64,000 nt of DNA. Origin: Robiginitomaculum sp. (lineage in GTDB: Bacteria; Pseudomonadota; Alphaproteobacteria; Caulobacterales; Maricaulaceae). Location: contig WFUF01000027.1 in NCBI GenBank assembly GCA_015485155.1, positions 62,001 through 126,000 of the forward strand. The letters run 5' to 3'. Each line of letters starts with the position of its first letter. Positions within the stretch are counted from its first letter, which is position 1. The notes under the pieces are model-generated. The model saw nothing but the letters and a program-made list of their open reading frames with translations, made no database searches and was not told the origin of the DNA. This document shows, one piece after another, positions 24,366-34,329 of the stretch. The position numbers were made by a program, and so were the translations under genes.

Positions 24366-27136
24366 GCAGACAGGTGACTGGCCGGAGTAACCTGCACAGC
24401 CGTTACCTTGTATTCAGGACATGATGTGGCCCAGTCTGAAAGCTCGGTTGTAATGACATTGGCGCCGGATTCAGGATGATGAAACGTGGTATAAACCACG
24501 CCAGGCTGCACTCGCTCGCTAATTTTGGCAATCAGACAGGTTTCTCCCATTCGCGAGCGAATGGAGAGCATATCTCCAGTTTTAATGCCACGCATTTTGG
24601 CATCGCTTTCATGAATTTCCAACTCGTCACGCGCCGCCCAGCGCATGTTTTGCGTGCGCCGGGTCTGTTGTCCAACATTGTATTGTGAAAGCAGGCGGCC
24701 CGTGGTCAGCAATAAGGGGAATTTCCGGTTTGTTTTTTCTTTGGTCGGGATAAATTCGGTAGTAAGGAACCTGCCCTTGCCATGGGTAAAGCTATCCACA
24801 TGCATGATCGGGGTGCCTTTTGGAGCCTGTTCATTACAGGGCCATTGCACAGATCCATGCTCATCCAGCAGGGCAAAGCTCACCCCGGCCATGGATGGTG
24901 AAAGCCGGGCAATCTCATCCATTATCTCTGAGGCATTATGATAGTCCATTTCATAGCCCATGGCATTTGCCAGTTTTTGAGTAACTTGCCATTCAGCAAG
25001 GCCGGTAGCGGCTGTCATTGCCGGGCGCACCCTATTGATCCGCCGCTCGGCATTGGTAAATGTGCCATCTTTTTCCAAGAACGATGTGCCCGGTAAAAAT
25101 ACATGGGCAAAACTGGCAGTTTCATTCAGGAACAAGTCCTGTACGATCAGAAAATCAAGACTGGACAGGGCTGCCTCAACATGAGTGGTATTGGGGTCGC
25201 TTTGGGCAACATCCTCGCCTTGCACATACATGCCCTTAAAACTGCCTGCTATGGCTTCGTCCAGCATGTTGGGAATGCGCAAACCCGGCTCAGCACTAAG
25301 TTTTACGCCCCATTCAGTTTCAAATTGCCGGCGCGTGATCTTGTCTGTAACCGAACGGTATCCGGCAAATTCATGGGGGAATGAGCCCATATCGCACGAG
25401 CCTTGTACATTGTTCTGCCCACGCATCGGGTTTACCCCTACGCCCATGCGGCCAATATTACCCGTAGCCATGGCCAAATTCGCCATGCCGATAACCATGC
25501 TTGACCCCTGACTGTGTTCGGTAACACCAAGCCCGTAATAAATTGCTGAATTTGGTCCCTTGGCATAGATTCTTGCCATTTCCCGGATATCAGAGGCCTT
25601 TATCCCGCAAATCTTTGCAACTTCCTCCGGATCATTAATCGGATCGGCTGCAAAATCTGCCCATTCCCTAAAACTCTGCAAATCACAACGATGTTTTACA
25701 AACTCCGTATCAACAAGATTTTCAGTGACAATCACATTGGCCATGGCATTTATCAGCGCTACATTGGTGCCAGGACGCAATGGAAGATGTAAATCAGCAC
25801 GAATATGAGGCCCGCTGACCAGTTCAATTGCCCGAGGATCAGCAATAATAAGTTTTGCACCTTCGCGTACCCGCCGTTTAATGGCTGATCCGAATACCGG
25901 GTGGGCCTCGGTTGGATTGGCTCCGATCACCAAAATGACATCGGCTTCTTGCACCGAGTCAAAATGCTGTGTGCCTGCACTTTCACCAAAGGTCTGCTTT
26001 AGTCCATAGCCAGTGGGAGAGTGACAAACCCGGGCACAGGTATCCACATTATTACTGCCAAAAGCGGCGCGAATAGTCTTTTGCACCAGCCACACTTCCT
26101 CATTGGTGCAACGCGAAGATGTAATGCCGCCAATAGCTTTGGCTCCGTGTTTTTGCTTAATGGCGTTTAGTTTCTCTGCGGCAAATTGAATGGCTGTATC
26201 CCAATCAACTTCCCGCCAGTCATGTTTCGTACTTTCGCGGATCATTGGTTTTAATATCCGGTCAGGATGAGCCGCATACCCCCAGGCAAAACGACCCTTT
26301 ACGCAACTATGGCCATGATTGGCCTTGCCCTGCACATCAGGTGTCATGCGAACCACATCCTGCCCCTTCATTTCAGCTAAGAACGAGCAGCCAACCCCGC
26401 AATAAGCACAAGTGGTTTTGACCACACGATCCGGCAGGCCCTGTTCAATAACCGTATTTTCCATCAATGTGGCGGTAGGGCACGCCGATACACAAGCACC
26501 ACACGACACACACTCAGAAGCAAAAAAATCAGTATTTCCAGCCGCAATAACAGCTTCAAACCCTCGCCCGGCCACGGTCAGAGCCAATGTCCCCTGCACC
26601 TCGTCGCAGGCGCGAACACATCTGGCGCATAAGATGCATTTGGAAGGATCAAAAGTAAAATATGGATTGGATATATCTTTATCCGCAGATAAGTGATTCT
26701 CACCCTGTTCGCCATAACGAACATCCCGCAAGCCAACCCTGCCTGCCATGTCCTGAAGCTCACAATCACCATTAGCGGCACAGGTCAGACAATCTAAAGG
26801 ATGATCAGAAATATAAAGCTCCATTATGCCCTTGCGCAACATGGCCAGTTTGGAAGTTTGAGTATGTACTTTCATGCCATCACGTACCGGTGTGGTGCAT
26901 GAAGATGGCGTTCCTTTACTTCCTTCAATTTCCACCAGACACAATCTGCACGAGCCTAAGGCTTTGAGGCTTTCAGTGGCGCACAGGCTGGGAATCTCTA
27001 ATCCGGCCATACGGGCTGCCCGTAAAATACTGGTGCCGTCCGGAACACGAACCTTCATGCCATCAATAACTAGCTCCACCTCATCATCGGTGGTTGCTGG
27101 CGGTGTTCCCATATCCTTTTGCGGATCTATTTTCAT
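24302..27136 (-). CDS. fdsA: NAD-dependent formate dehydrogenase, molybdenum catalytic subunit
   Basis: Oxidises formate to CO2 at a bis-MGD molybdenum centre. The 944 residues hold an N-terminal 2Fe-2S domain (SLCATESLKALGSCRLCLVE), a His/Cys cluster (LDCLTCAANGDCELQDM), two 4Fe-4S ferredoxin motifs (CILCARCVRACDEVQ; CVSCGACVSACPT), the proximal cluster CAYCGVGC, then the molybdopterin domain with the Mo ligand in DTCARVCHSPT, where cysteine rather than selenocysteine is used, followed by the active-site histidine. Length is as for soluble FdsABG enzymes. The start overlaps the fdsB stop by 4 bp. Confidence 0.95.
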   Translation of the reverse strand: MKIDPQKDMGTPPATTDDEVELVIDGMKVRVPDGTSILRAARMAGLEIPSLCATESLKALGSCRLCLVEIEGSKGTPSSCTTPVRDGMKVHTQTSKLAMLRKGIMELYISDHPLDCLTCAANGDCELQDMAGRVGLRDVRYGEQGENHLSADKDISNPYFTFDPSKCILCARCVRACDEVQGTLALTVAGRGFEAVIAAGNTDFFASECVSCGACVSACPTATLMENTVIEQGLPDRVVKTTCAYCGVGCSFLAEMKGQDVVRMTPDVQGKANHGHSCVKGRFAWGYAAHPDRILKPMIRESTKHDWREVDWDTAIQFAAEKLNAIKQKHGAKAIGGITSSRCTNEEVWLVQKTIRAAFGSNNVDTCARVCHSPTGYGLKQTFGESAGTQHFDSVQEADVILVIGANPTEAHPVFGSAIKRRVREGAKLIIADPRAIELVSGPHIRADLHLPLRPGTNVALINAMANVIVTENLVDTEFVKHRCDLQSFREWADFAADPINDPEEVAKICGIKASDIREMARIYAKGPNSAIYYGLGVTEHSQGSSMVIGMANLAMATGNIGRMGVGVNPMRGQNNVQGSCDMGSFPHEFAGYRSVTDKITRRQFETEWGVKLSAEPGLRIPNMLDEAIAGSFKGMYVQGEDVAQSDPNTTHVEAALSSLDFLIVQDLFLNETASFAHVFLPGTSFLEKDGTFTNAERRINRVRPAMTAATGLAEWQVTQKLANAMGYEMDYHNASEIMDEIARLSPSMAGVSFALLDEHGSVQWPCNEQAPKGTPIMHVDSFTHGKGRFLTTEFIPTKEKTNRKFPLLLTTGRLLSQYNVGQQTRRTQNMRWAARDELEIHESDAKMRGIKTGDMLSIRSRMGETCLIAKISERVQPGVVYTTFHHPESGANVITTELSDWATSCPEYKVTAVQVTPASHLSAWQENHARKVKNHLHQPEASL

Positions 27137-28668
27137 TTGCCCTGACCTTCAAAATCCTGTGGCCAGTGCTTCATGGCCGATTGCACCGGTATCGGGGTCA
27201 TCGCCCCCATGGCACAGGCAGAGCCTTCGATCATGATCTGGCACAATTCATCAACCAGTTCCGTATTGATAGTATCAGCTTCCAGCAACTCCTTACCGCG
27301 GATTGAGCCAATGCGGCATGGAGTGCACTTGGCGCAACTCTCCTCGGCACAAAACTCAAATGCGTATCGGGCTTGAACTTTCATATCAGTATCGCCCCCA
27401 TATACCACAATTCCGCCATGTCCGATACCGGCCCCCAATTCGGCAAATTCCTCATACCCGGTTTTAACATCAAAATCATCAGGAGGCAGATAAGCCCCCA
27501 ATGGCCCGCCAACCTGCACAGCCTTTATTTCAGAACCGTCACCACTGCCGCCGCCAAAATCCTCGATTAAAGTGCGCAGGCTAACCCCAAAGGCCATTTC
27601 CACCAGTCCGCCCCGTGCCACATTGCCCGCAAGCTGAAATGGCAAAGTCCCTGTAGAACGATTTATTCCAAGCTCTGCATGCCATTTGGCACTTCGGGCC
27701 AGAATATCGGGAACTGCACTTAAAGTTATAACATTATTGATGACTGTGGGCTGTCCATGCAGACCCTTGACTGCAGGCAAAGGCGGCTTTGAGCGCACTA
27801 TGCCAGGCTTACCCTCAAGACTTTCCAGTAATGCAGTTTCCTCGCCGCAAACATAGGAGCCCGCACCAACGAACACACTGATATCAAAGGATTTTTCAGA
27901 GCCGTTTATGTTGTCCCCAAGCCAGTTGGCTCCCCTAGCCTTGTCAATCGCAGCCCTCATCATTTTAATTGCAAATGGATATTCGGAGCGGATGTATATG
28001 ATCCCGGTTTTTGCTCCATTTGCCAAAGCGGCAATTGTCATGCCCTCAATAACTCTAAAGGGGTCGCCTTCCATTATCAAACGATCTGAAAAAGTGCCTG
28101 CATCTCCTTCATCAGCATTACAGACAATGTATTTTGTATCGGATTCCTCCCGAGCTACAGTCTGCCATTTTATTCCGGTAGGAAAACCGGCCCCGCCGCG
28201 CCCGCGCAAACCGGAATCTATTACCTGCTCAATTATTTCATCTGCGGACATTTGCAAGGCGATAAGCAGGCCGGAGAACCCACCTGCCGCCTTGAATTCA
28301 TCAATATTAAGTGGATCAATAATCCCGCAGCGGTTAAAAATAATCCGGTTTTGCCGTGCAAGCCACGGAATTTTTCTGGTGAGACCAAGGCATTTTGCAT
28401 GATCACCTCCAGTTAAAAACCCGGCATCAAACAGTCCCTTTACATCACAGGCGCTAACATTGGCATAGGCCACTCTTCCGTTTTTTGTCTGCACCTCAAG
28501 CAAGGTTTCAGCCCAGCACATTCCCCGCGAACCATTGCGCACAATTTCAAGAGATATATTGCGGACTTTAGCTTCCTCTTTTAGGGCCAACACCAGTTCA
28601 TCAGCCCCCAAGGCAATTGCCAGCATGTCACCGGGAACAAATACACAAAAACTATCATCAGCGCTCAT
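27133..28668 (-). CDS. fdsB: Formate dehydrogenase beta subunit (FMN, NAD-binding)
   Basis: The 511-residue diaphorase subunit, related to NuoF: SGLRGRGGAGFPTGIKW (NAD), VCNADEGDAGTFSDR (FMN), GAGSYVCGEETALLESLEG, and the 4Fe-4S motif ESCAKCTPCRIGS. It passes electrons from FdsA to NAD. An N-terminal stretch of about 110 residues precedes the NuoF core, as is usual for FdsB. Start and stop overlap neighbours by 4 bp. Confidence 0.95.
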   Translation of the reverse strand: MSADDSFCVFVPGDMLAIALGADELVLALKEEAKVRNISLEIVRNGSRGMCWAETLLEVQTKNGRVAYANVSACDVKGLFDAGFLTGGDHAKCLGLTRKIPWLARQNRIIFNRCGIIDPLNIDEFKAAGGFSGLLIALQMSADEIIEQVIDSGLRGRGGAGFPTGIKWQTVAREESDTKYIVCNADEGDAGTFSDRLIMEGDPFRVIEGMTIAALANGAKTGIIYIRSEYPFAIKMMRAAIDKARGANWLGDNINGSEKSFDISVFVGAGSYVCGEETALLESLEGKPGIVRSKPPLPAVKGLHGQPTVINNVITLSAVPDILARSAKWHAELGINRSTGTLPFQLAGNVARGGLVEMAFGVSLRTLIEDFGGGSGDGSEIKAVQVGGPLGAYLPPDDFDVKTGYEEFAELGAGIGHGGIVVYGGDTDMKVQARYAFEFCAEESCAKCTPCRIGSIRGKELLEADTINTELVDELCQIMIEGSACAMGAMTPIPVQSAMKHWPQDFEGQGK

Positions 28669-29129
28669 GATTGTAACCGATCAAGCAAGGTGTTGATTTT
28701 AGTTTTGTTCAAACCGGCCATAGGTTGACCATCAAGCTCTGCTGCCGGGCCATTGGCGCATAAGCCAAGGCAATATACAGGCTCCAGGCTAAGTCTTTGG
28801 TTTTTACTGGTCTGCCCCAAAGTAATTCCTGTCTTGTCACAGATATATTCGGTAAGTTTACGGGCACCTGTTGCCTGACAGCTTTCGGCCTGGCAAATTC
28901 GTAAAACATGCCTGCCAGGTGCACAGGTGCGAAAATCACTGTAATACTGAATTACACCGTAAACCTCGGCTTTTGATCGCAAAAAATGCTTGGCTAATGG
29001 GTCAATGGCTATTTCATCAACATAACCAAAACAATCAACCAATTGCCGTATGCCGTGGGTGAGCACCTGTCCACTATCAGCCGAATTTCTGATTATTTGT
29101 AGAGCCTGTTGATCATCCCATTTTTTCAT
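28665..29129 (-). CDS. fdsG: Formate dehydrogenase gamma subunit (2Fe-2S, NuoE-like)
   Basis: A 154-residue thioredoxin-fold iron-sulfur subunit: YSDFRTCAPGRHVLRICQAESCQATGA supplies two cysteine ligands and VYCLGLCANGPAAELDG the other two. First gene of the operon fdsG-fdsB-fdsA-fdhD. ATG 29129 (after GGCGGAAAA) is preferred to the track's GTG 29156. Confidence 0.93.
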   Translation of the reverse strand: MKKWDDQQALQIIRNSADSGQVLTHGIRQLVDCFGYVDEIAIDPLAKHFLRSKAEVYGVIQYYSDFRTCAPGRHVLRICQAESCQATGARKLTEYICDKTGITLGQTSKNQRLSLEPVYCLGLCANGPAAELDGQPMAGLNKTKINTLLDRLQS

Positions 29130-29240
29130 TGCCAGTTTTCCGCCTATGCGATTCACAAATCATTTGCGTGCATAATGCCCCAAATCATCGAATCTGACAA
29201 AGTTGAACGAAGACACAGGGTTTAGGGTCTGACCTTGTGG

Positions 29241-29879
29241 CTAAAAAGGCTCTACCAGATCATGAACAAAATCATTCAACCATGGCTGGCGCTTGCGCAA
29301 ACGACGCTCGGCGGCAAGAATTGCCCGCAAATCAGCCATGGAGCTCTCAATGTCTTCATTTACGATCACATAATGATACTCAGCCCAATGACTGATTTCA
29401 TCTTTGGCCCGTTTCATGCGATCAGCAACCACCGCCTTGCTGTCCTGTCCGCGCCCACGCAAGCGACGCTCCAATTCCTCGAGGCTCGGCGGTAATATGA
29501 ATACCTTGACCAGATCATTAGCCGCAGTTTGTTTCAGTTGCTGTGCCCCTTGCCAGTCAATATCAAACAACACATCACGACCCGCCAAAAGCGCAGCCTC
29601 CACCGGGGCCTTTGGCGTGCCGTAAAAATCGCGACCAAGCACTTTGGCATATTCAAGAAACTCGCCATTCTTTGCCTTGTGCTCAAACTCCTGCTTGCTG
29701 ATGAAATGATAATCCACACCGTCCACTTCGTCTCCGCGCGGTTTTCTCGTTGTTGCCGAAACCGAAAGCTGCATGTCAGATGACTCGCTTAGTAATCTGC
29801 GGGCTAATGTGGTTTTTCCGGCACCAGAAGGGCTGGACAGGATTAGCATCAGACCTCGTCTTTGTCTTTTACTCGACAT
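29241..29879 (-). CDS. gmk: Guanylate kinase
   Basis: Phosphorylates GMP to GDP. The 212 residues start MSSKRQRRGLMLILSSPSGAGKTTLARRLL (P-loop) and carry SVSATTRKPRGDEVDGVDYHFIS (GMP binding) and the lid segment RLRGRGQDS. ATG 29879 overlaps the yicC stop by 11 bp, the usual yicC-gmk arrangement; the track start at 29906 adds an unlikely leader. Confidence 0.96.
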   Translation of the reverse strand: MSSKRQRRGLMLILSSPSGAGKTTLARRLLSESSDMQLSVSATTRKPRGDEVDGVDYHFISKQEFEHKAKNGEFLEYAKVLGRDFYGTPKAPVEAALLAGRDVLFDIDWQGAQQLKQTAANDLVKVFILPPSLEELERRLRGRGQDSKAVVADRMKRAKDEISHWAEYHYVIVNEDIESSMADLRAILAAERRLRKRQPWLNDFVHDLVEPF

Positions 29880-30741
29880 TGGCTGCCTGCTCCTTGATCT
29901 GATCAATCAGGGTTTTCAACTCTAAGCCCGCCCCGGTCAATTGTGAATTATTGGATTTTGCGCATAAGGTATTGACCTCGCGGCCTAATTCCTGACTTAA
30001 AAACTCCAGCTTTCGTCCTGTGGGGCCGGATATACCAAGCAGGCCACGCGCCGCAGATACATGCCCTTGCAGGCGTTCAAGCTCCTCATTAATATCAGCT
30101 TTTATTGCCAGCAATGCTGCCTCTTGCGCCAGACGTTCAGGAGCAATGCTCTCGTTTAACACTTTTATTTGCTTGTGTAAGTTTTCCAAAATCGCCTCTG
30201 GCCGCAATGCAGGATTATTGCGGCACTGCTCTATCAGAATCTCGATCTTGTCAAGAATTTGCACAAGGCTTTTGGCCAACTCCCGCCCCTCATTGGCGCG
30301 GGCAAGGGCAAGCTGATCAAGCAGTTCAGTAAAACTGGACAATAATGAAGGTGAAAGCTCGTCCTCATCAAAACAATGCGACTTGCCTTGTAGCACATTT
30401 TTTACGGCAATAAGGCCATCGACACTCGGACGTCGGACAAGCCCCTGCTCTATCAAAGGTGTAAATTCTTCAACTATTTGCCGCACCAGATCAATATTCA
30501 CTGAAACTGCCGATTCTGCTTCTTGATCATGATCCAACTGCAAGGATATTTGCATATTGCCCCGCTTGAAACGGCTTCGCACCTGTTTTCGCAAGCCTTC
30601 TTCCATTTGCGACAAACCAGCAGGAAGTCTAAAACGTATATCCAGCCCCCTTCCATTGACAGAGCGCACCTCCCACGTCCAGCTTATGCCTGCTTTTTGG
30701 CCCTGAGTGCGGGCAAATCCTGTCATAGAAAAAAGGCTCAT
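29869..30741 (-). CDS. yicC: YicC/YloC family endoribonuclease
   Basis: A 290-residue protein with the YicC N-terminal signature MSLFSMTGFARTQG, EVRSVNGRGLDIRFRLP, and the C-terminal DUF1732 part LEFLSQELGREVNTLCAKSNNSQLT..IKEQAANVE, which includes a HExxR-like metal region in its family. YicC-type proteins are reported endoribonucleases involved in RNA turnover. It is placed between mltG and gmk with tight spacing. Confidence 0.95.
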   Translation of the reverse strand: MSLFSMTGFARTQGQKAGISWTWEVRSVNGRGLDIRFRLPAGLSQMEEGLRKQVRSRFKRGNMQISLQLDHDQEAESAVSVNIDLVRQIVEEFTPLIEQGLVRRPSVDGLIAVKNVLQGKSHCFDEDELSPSLLSSFTELLDQLALARANEGRELAKSLVQILDKIEILIEQCRNNPALRPEAILENLHKQIKVLNESIAPERLAQEAALLAIKADINEELERLQGHVSAARGLLGISGPTGRKLEFLSQELGREVNTLCAKSNNSQLTGAGLELKTLIDQIKEQAANVE

Positions 30742-30744
30742 GGA

Positions 30745-31809
30745 TCACCGTTTTGCTTTGCGTTTTCGTTCTCGCTCAATTCTGCGCCATTTGGCGACAT
30801 TGCGCAAATGCCCCGCATAGGTGCGGGCAAAAGCATGGCCACCTGTGCCATCGGCCACAAAATAAAGATCATTGGTATCTGCCGGATGCAAGGCGGCATA
30901 AATAGAATTTCGGCCAGGATTTGCAATTGGAGTGGGTGGCAGGCCGTGAATTTTATAAGTATTCCACGGGGTTTTTTTATCAATCTCTGAACGGCGCAAG
31001 CCACGTCCCAATGGTTTACCACCAGTAAGACCATAAACAATAGTCGGGTCGCTCTCAAGACGCATGCCTTTGCGCAAGCGATTGATAAACACAGCAGCAA
31101 CCCTGTCACGCTCTGCGGCAATTGCTGTTTCTTTTTCAATAATGGAGGCTAATATCAAGGCTTCCTGCGGGGACTTTAATGGCAGATCAGGCGCTCTGCC
31201 CTCCCACAATTCAGCCAGGGTTTTTGCCTGTGCATCCTGCATACGCTTTAGCAAACCAGCGCGCGATGATCCACGCACCACATACCATGTTTCAGGTTGC
31301 AACTGCCCCTCTTCGGGCAAGCTATCAATGGTTCCACTTAATATATCATTGTCCAGCAACAGACGGACCACATCACGAACCGTCAAGCCTTCGGCAATAG
31401 TAATTCCATATTGAATTACCTGCCCCTCTTGTAATTGCTTAAAAATCTGATTGATGCTGGAGCCTGCGGGGATAAGGTATTCCCCGGCCTTTAGGGAAGC
31501 ACCCTGTGCCATGAGACGGCCCTTAACACGGAACCAGAAATCGGTTTCTATTACGCCTGCGGCATGTAATTTCCGGGCAATCATATCTACGCCGGAGCCA
31601 GGAGCTATCTCAATTTTAATGTCCCTTACTGCCGGCCCTGATTCAGCAAATTTAGCAGGTATAAACCGGTCATAAACATAAAAACCTGCGCCAAATGTCA
31701 AACCAGAAATAATCAGTAAGAACAGTAAAATACGCAGCAACAGCCCTGATGATCTGGCTTTTGGCCTATTGGAGCGGGATTCGGACTTACCTGAAGGGTC
31801 AGAGCTCAC
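30745..31809 (-). CDS. mltG: Endolytic murein transglycosylase
   Basis: Cuts nascent peptidoglycan strands at the inner membrane, setting glycan length. The 354 residues include one N-terminal transmembrane helix (LLLRILLFLLIISGLTFGAGFYV, about 23-45), a LysM-like segment, and the YceG catalytic core with the active glutamate in LILASIIEKETAIAAERD followed by GMRLESDPTIVYG. Its start overlaps the fabF stop by 4 bp. Confidence 0.95.
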   Translation of the reverse strand: MSSDPSGKSESRSNRPKARSSGLLLRILLFLLIISGLTFGAGFYVYDRFIPAKFAESGPAVRDIKIEIAPGSGVDMIARKLHAAGVIETDFWFRVKGRLMAQGASLKAGEYLIPAGSSINQIFKQLQEGQVIQYGITIAEGLTVRDVVRLLLDNDILSGTIDSLPEEGQLQPETWYVVRGSSRAGLLKRMQDAQAKTLAELWEGRAPDLPLKSPQEALILASIIEKETAIAAERDRVAAVFINRLRKGMRLESDPTIVYGLTGGKPLGRGLRRSEIDKKTPWNTYKIHGLPPTPIANPGRNSIYAALHPADTNDLYFVADGTGGHAFARTYAGHLRNVAKWRRIERERKRKAKR

Positions 31810-33092
31810 GATACTTCGCGCAACACCAAGGATGAATTGGTGCCACCAAACCCAAATGAATTGCTCAACGCCACACGTACCGGACGCTCAACTGCATTGT
31901 GCGGTGCCAGATTGATTTTGGTCTCAATAGACGGATTGTCCAGATTAAGAGTAGGTGGACAAATATTATCACGGATTGCAAGTGCTGAAAAAATAGCCTC
32001 CACCGCACCGGCAGCGCCAAGTAAGTGCCCGATAGAGGACTTGGTAGCAGACAGAACCAGCCCGTCAGCACTCTTGTCAAATAAACGCTCCACAGCCTTT
32101 AATTCAATTTCGTCTCCTAATGGGGTCGAAGTGCCGTGAGAATTTACATAATCAACATCCGATGGGTTTAATCCGGCATTTTTTAACGCCATCTGCATAG
32201 AGCGGAATCCACCATTACCATCCGGGGCCGGAGCAGTAATGTGATAGGCATCTCCAGATAACCCATAGCCGGCAACTTCAGCGTATATTCTGGCTCCTCG
32301 GGCTTTGGCAGCCTCATACTCTTCCAGAACCATAACGCCAGCGCCCTCACCCATCAAAAACCCGTCACGATCCTTGTCATAAGGGCGTGAAGCCTTCTCC
32401 GGTGTATCATTAAACCCAGTGGTTAATGCCCTGGAGGCAACAAAACAGCCGATGCCAAGACGGCAGATTGAGGCTTCTGCTCCGCCAGCCACCATCATAT
32501 CAGCATCACCACGGGCAATTATTGCACTGGCATCGCCAATAGCATGAGCGCCAGTAGAGCATGCTGTAACCACTGAATGATTTGGCCCCTTTAGGGAGTG
32601 CCTTATAGAAACCTGTCCAGAGACCAGGTTGATCAGCATGGACGGAATCACAAACGGACTTAAACGTTTTGCACCTCGTTCATGCACGGTGACAGAGGCA
32701 TCATACACAGTCTGTAATCCACCAATACCAGAGCCAATCATTACTCCGGCTCGAAGGCTATCTTCTTCAGAAGAAGGACTCCAGCCCGAATCAGCTATTG
32801 CCTCATCGGCAGCAGCAATGCCCAGCACAATAAAATCATCTACCCGGCGCTGATCCCGTTTTGACATTACATCATCAGGATTAAACGAGCCTTCCACATC
32901 AGGCCCGCCTGCACCCCTGCCGTCCACATAAGGGATTTGAGCGGCAATCTTACAACCAAGATCGCTGGTATCAAAATGGGTAATTGGCTTGGCACCGCTT
33001 TTACCGGCAATCAAATTACGCCAACTGGCACCAACACCAGCGCCCAGTGGGGTAATCAAACCAAGACCGGTTATGACAACACGCCTTTTCAC
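31806..33092 (-). CDS. fabF: Beta-ketoacyl-ACP synthase II
   Basis: Elongating condensing enzyme of fatty acid synthesis. The 428 residues show the nucleophile in VVTACSTGAHAIGDA, the two histidines in VNSHGTSTPLGD and SSIGHLLGAAGAVEA, and the C-terminal SFGFGGTNSSLV glycine loop. It lies 30 bp after acpP and is coupled to mltG. Confidence 0.96.
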   Translation of the reverse strand: MKRRVVITGLGLITPLGAGVGASWRNLIAGKSGAKPITHFDTSDLGCKIAAQIPYVDGRGAGGPDVEGSFNPDDVMSKRDQRRVDDFIVLGIAAADEAIADSGWSPSSEEDSLRAGVMIGSGIGGLQTVYDASVTVHERGAKRLSPFVIPSMLINLVSGQVSIRHSLKGPNHSVVTACSTGAHAIGDASAIIARGDADMMVAGGAEASICRLGIGCFVASRALTTGFNDTPEKASRPYDKDRDGFLMGEGAGVMVLEEYEAAKARGARIYAEVAGYGLSGDAYHITAPAPDGNGGFRSMQMALKNAGLNPSDVDYVNSHGTSTPLGDEIELKAVERLFDKSADGLVLSATKSSIGHLLGAAGAVEAIFSALAIRDNICPPTLNLDNPSIETKINLAPHNAVERPVRVALSNSFGFGGTNSSLVLREVS

Positions 33093-33122
33093 CGGCCTTA
33101 CTCCTTGTTTTTAATGATAATA

Positions 33123-33362
33123 TTAGCTGTCCAAATGTTCGGCAATGAACTTAACAGCATCACCAACTTTTTGAATATGCTCGGCGGCATCATCAGGAAT
33201 TTCGATATCAAATTCTTCTTCAAATGCCATAACAAGTTCAACATTATCGAGAGAATCAGCACCCAGATCATCGATAAAACTAGCAGTTTCAACTACCTTA
33301 TCTTCTTCTACATCAAGATGTTCAACAACGATTTTTTTAACCCGAGATAGTACGTCAGACAT
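33123..33362 (-). CDS. acpP: Acyl carrier protein
   Basis: The housekeeping 79-residue [26 protein letters not shown] with the phosphopantetheine serine near 38. It is strongly acidic, as usual. The gene sits between fabG (187 bp upstream) and fabF, so it may also have its own promoter in that gap. Confidence 0.97.
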   Translation of the reverse strand: MSDVLSRVKKIVVEHLDVEEDKVVETASFIDDLGADSLDNVELVMAFEEEFDIEIPDDAAEHIQKVGDAVKFIAEHLDS

Positions 33363-33549
33363 TCCACAGACCTTTTGTTATGGGGGCTCATATGTTTCAA
33401 GCAGTTTGCCCCGGTTTAGCTTTTCAAGCAATTGCCCTGACGCTTAACACACTTCGTTTTCAAAAGCCAAGCAAGAAGATTATGACAGCTTGTTTCAAAT
33501 TATAGCGTGAAGGCGCTGAGCGAAATAAAGTGATTTTGTTATACCCCAC

Positions 33550-34287
33550 CTATACCATGACCATGCCCCCATTAATATGCATGGTTTGTCCCGTCATATA
33601 ACCAGCCTCATCCGAAGATAAATAGACACAAGCTGCAGCAATATCCGAACCCTGTCCAAGTCTTGCCGCTGGAATAGAGGACATGATTGCATCTTTTTGC
33701 TTATCGGTCAAAACATCAGTCATTGGGCTTTCAATAAAACCCGGAGCAATACAGTTTACCGTAATTCCCCTTTTCGCAGTTTCTGCAGCCAATGCCTTGG
33801 AAAATCCAATCATTCCAGCTTTGGAGGCTGCATAATTGGCCTGTCCGGGATTGCCGGTTACTCCGACAACTGAGGTAATGCCGATGATTCTGCCCCATCT
33901 GGCCTTCATCATTGAACGCATGGCAGCCCGGCACAGACGAAAATACGCTTCCAGATTAACCCGCATCACGAGATCCCAGTCCTCGTCCTTCATACGCATC
34001 AACAGGCCATCACGGGTGACCCCGGCATTGGAAACCAGAATATCAACACCACCAAGAGCATCAGTGGCCTGAGCAATAAGGCAATCCACGCTATCGCGAT
34101 CACCAAGATTTGCCGGAGTTACCGCAACGCGCTCGCCCAATTCGTCGGCAAGTTGATCGAGCTTTTCCCGGCGGGTTCCCGAGATAGCCACGCTGGCCCC
34201 GGCTGCGTGTAGGGATTTGGCTATGTCACCGCCAAGGCCACCGGTGGCACCAGTAACCAAAGCGCGTTTTCCTGATAGATCAAACAT
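33550..34287 (-). CDS. fabG: 3-oxoacyl-ACP reductase
   Basis: NADPH-dependent short-chain dehydrogenase, 245 residues: TGATGGLGGDIAKSL (cofactor), NAGVTRDGLL, the serine of IGITSVVGVTGNPGQANYAASKAG with the YxxxK pair, and IAPGFIESPMTD. Standard FabG length and motifs. It lies between fabD and acpP. Confidence 0.95.
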   Translation of the reverse strand: MFDLSGKRALVTGATGGLGGDIAKSLHAAGASVAISGTRREKLDQLADELGERVAVTPANLGDRDSVDCLIAQATDALGGVDILVSNAGVTRDGLLMRMKDEDWDLVMRVNLEAYFRLCRAAMRSMMKARWGRIIGITSVVGVTGNPGQANYAASKAGMIGFSKALAAETAKRGITVNCIAPGFIESPMTDVLTDKQKDAIMSSIPAARLGQGSDIAAACVYLSSDEAGYMTGQTMHINGGMVMV

Positions 34288-34329
34288 GATTATACTTTCT
34301 TGAATATGTTGGAATGTTACGTGCTGGAT

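Noticed and set aside
25900-26100. Selenocysteine formate dehydrogenase
   Set aside because: The Mo ligand position is a cysteine codon (DTCARVC) and no in-frame TGA occurs.
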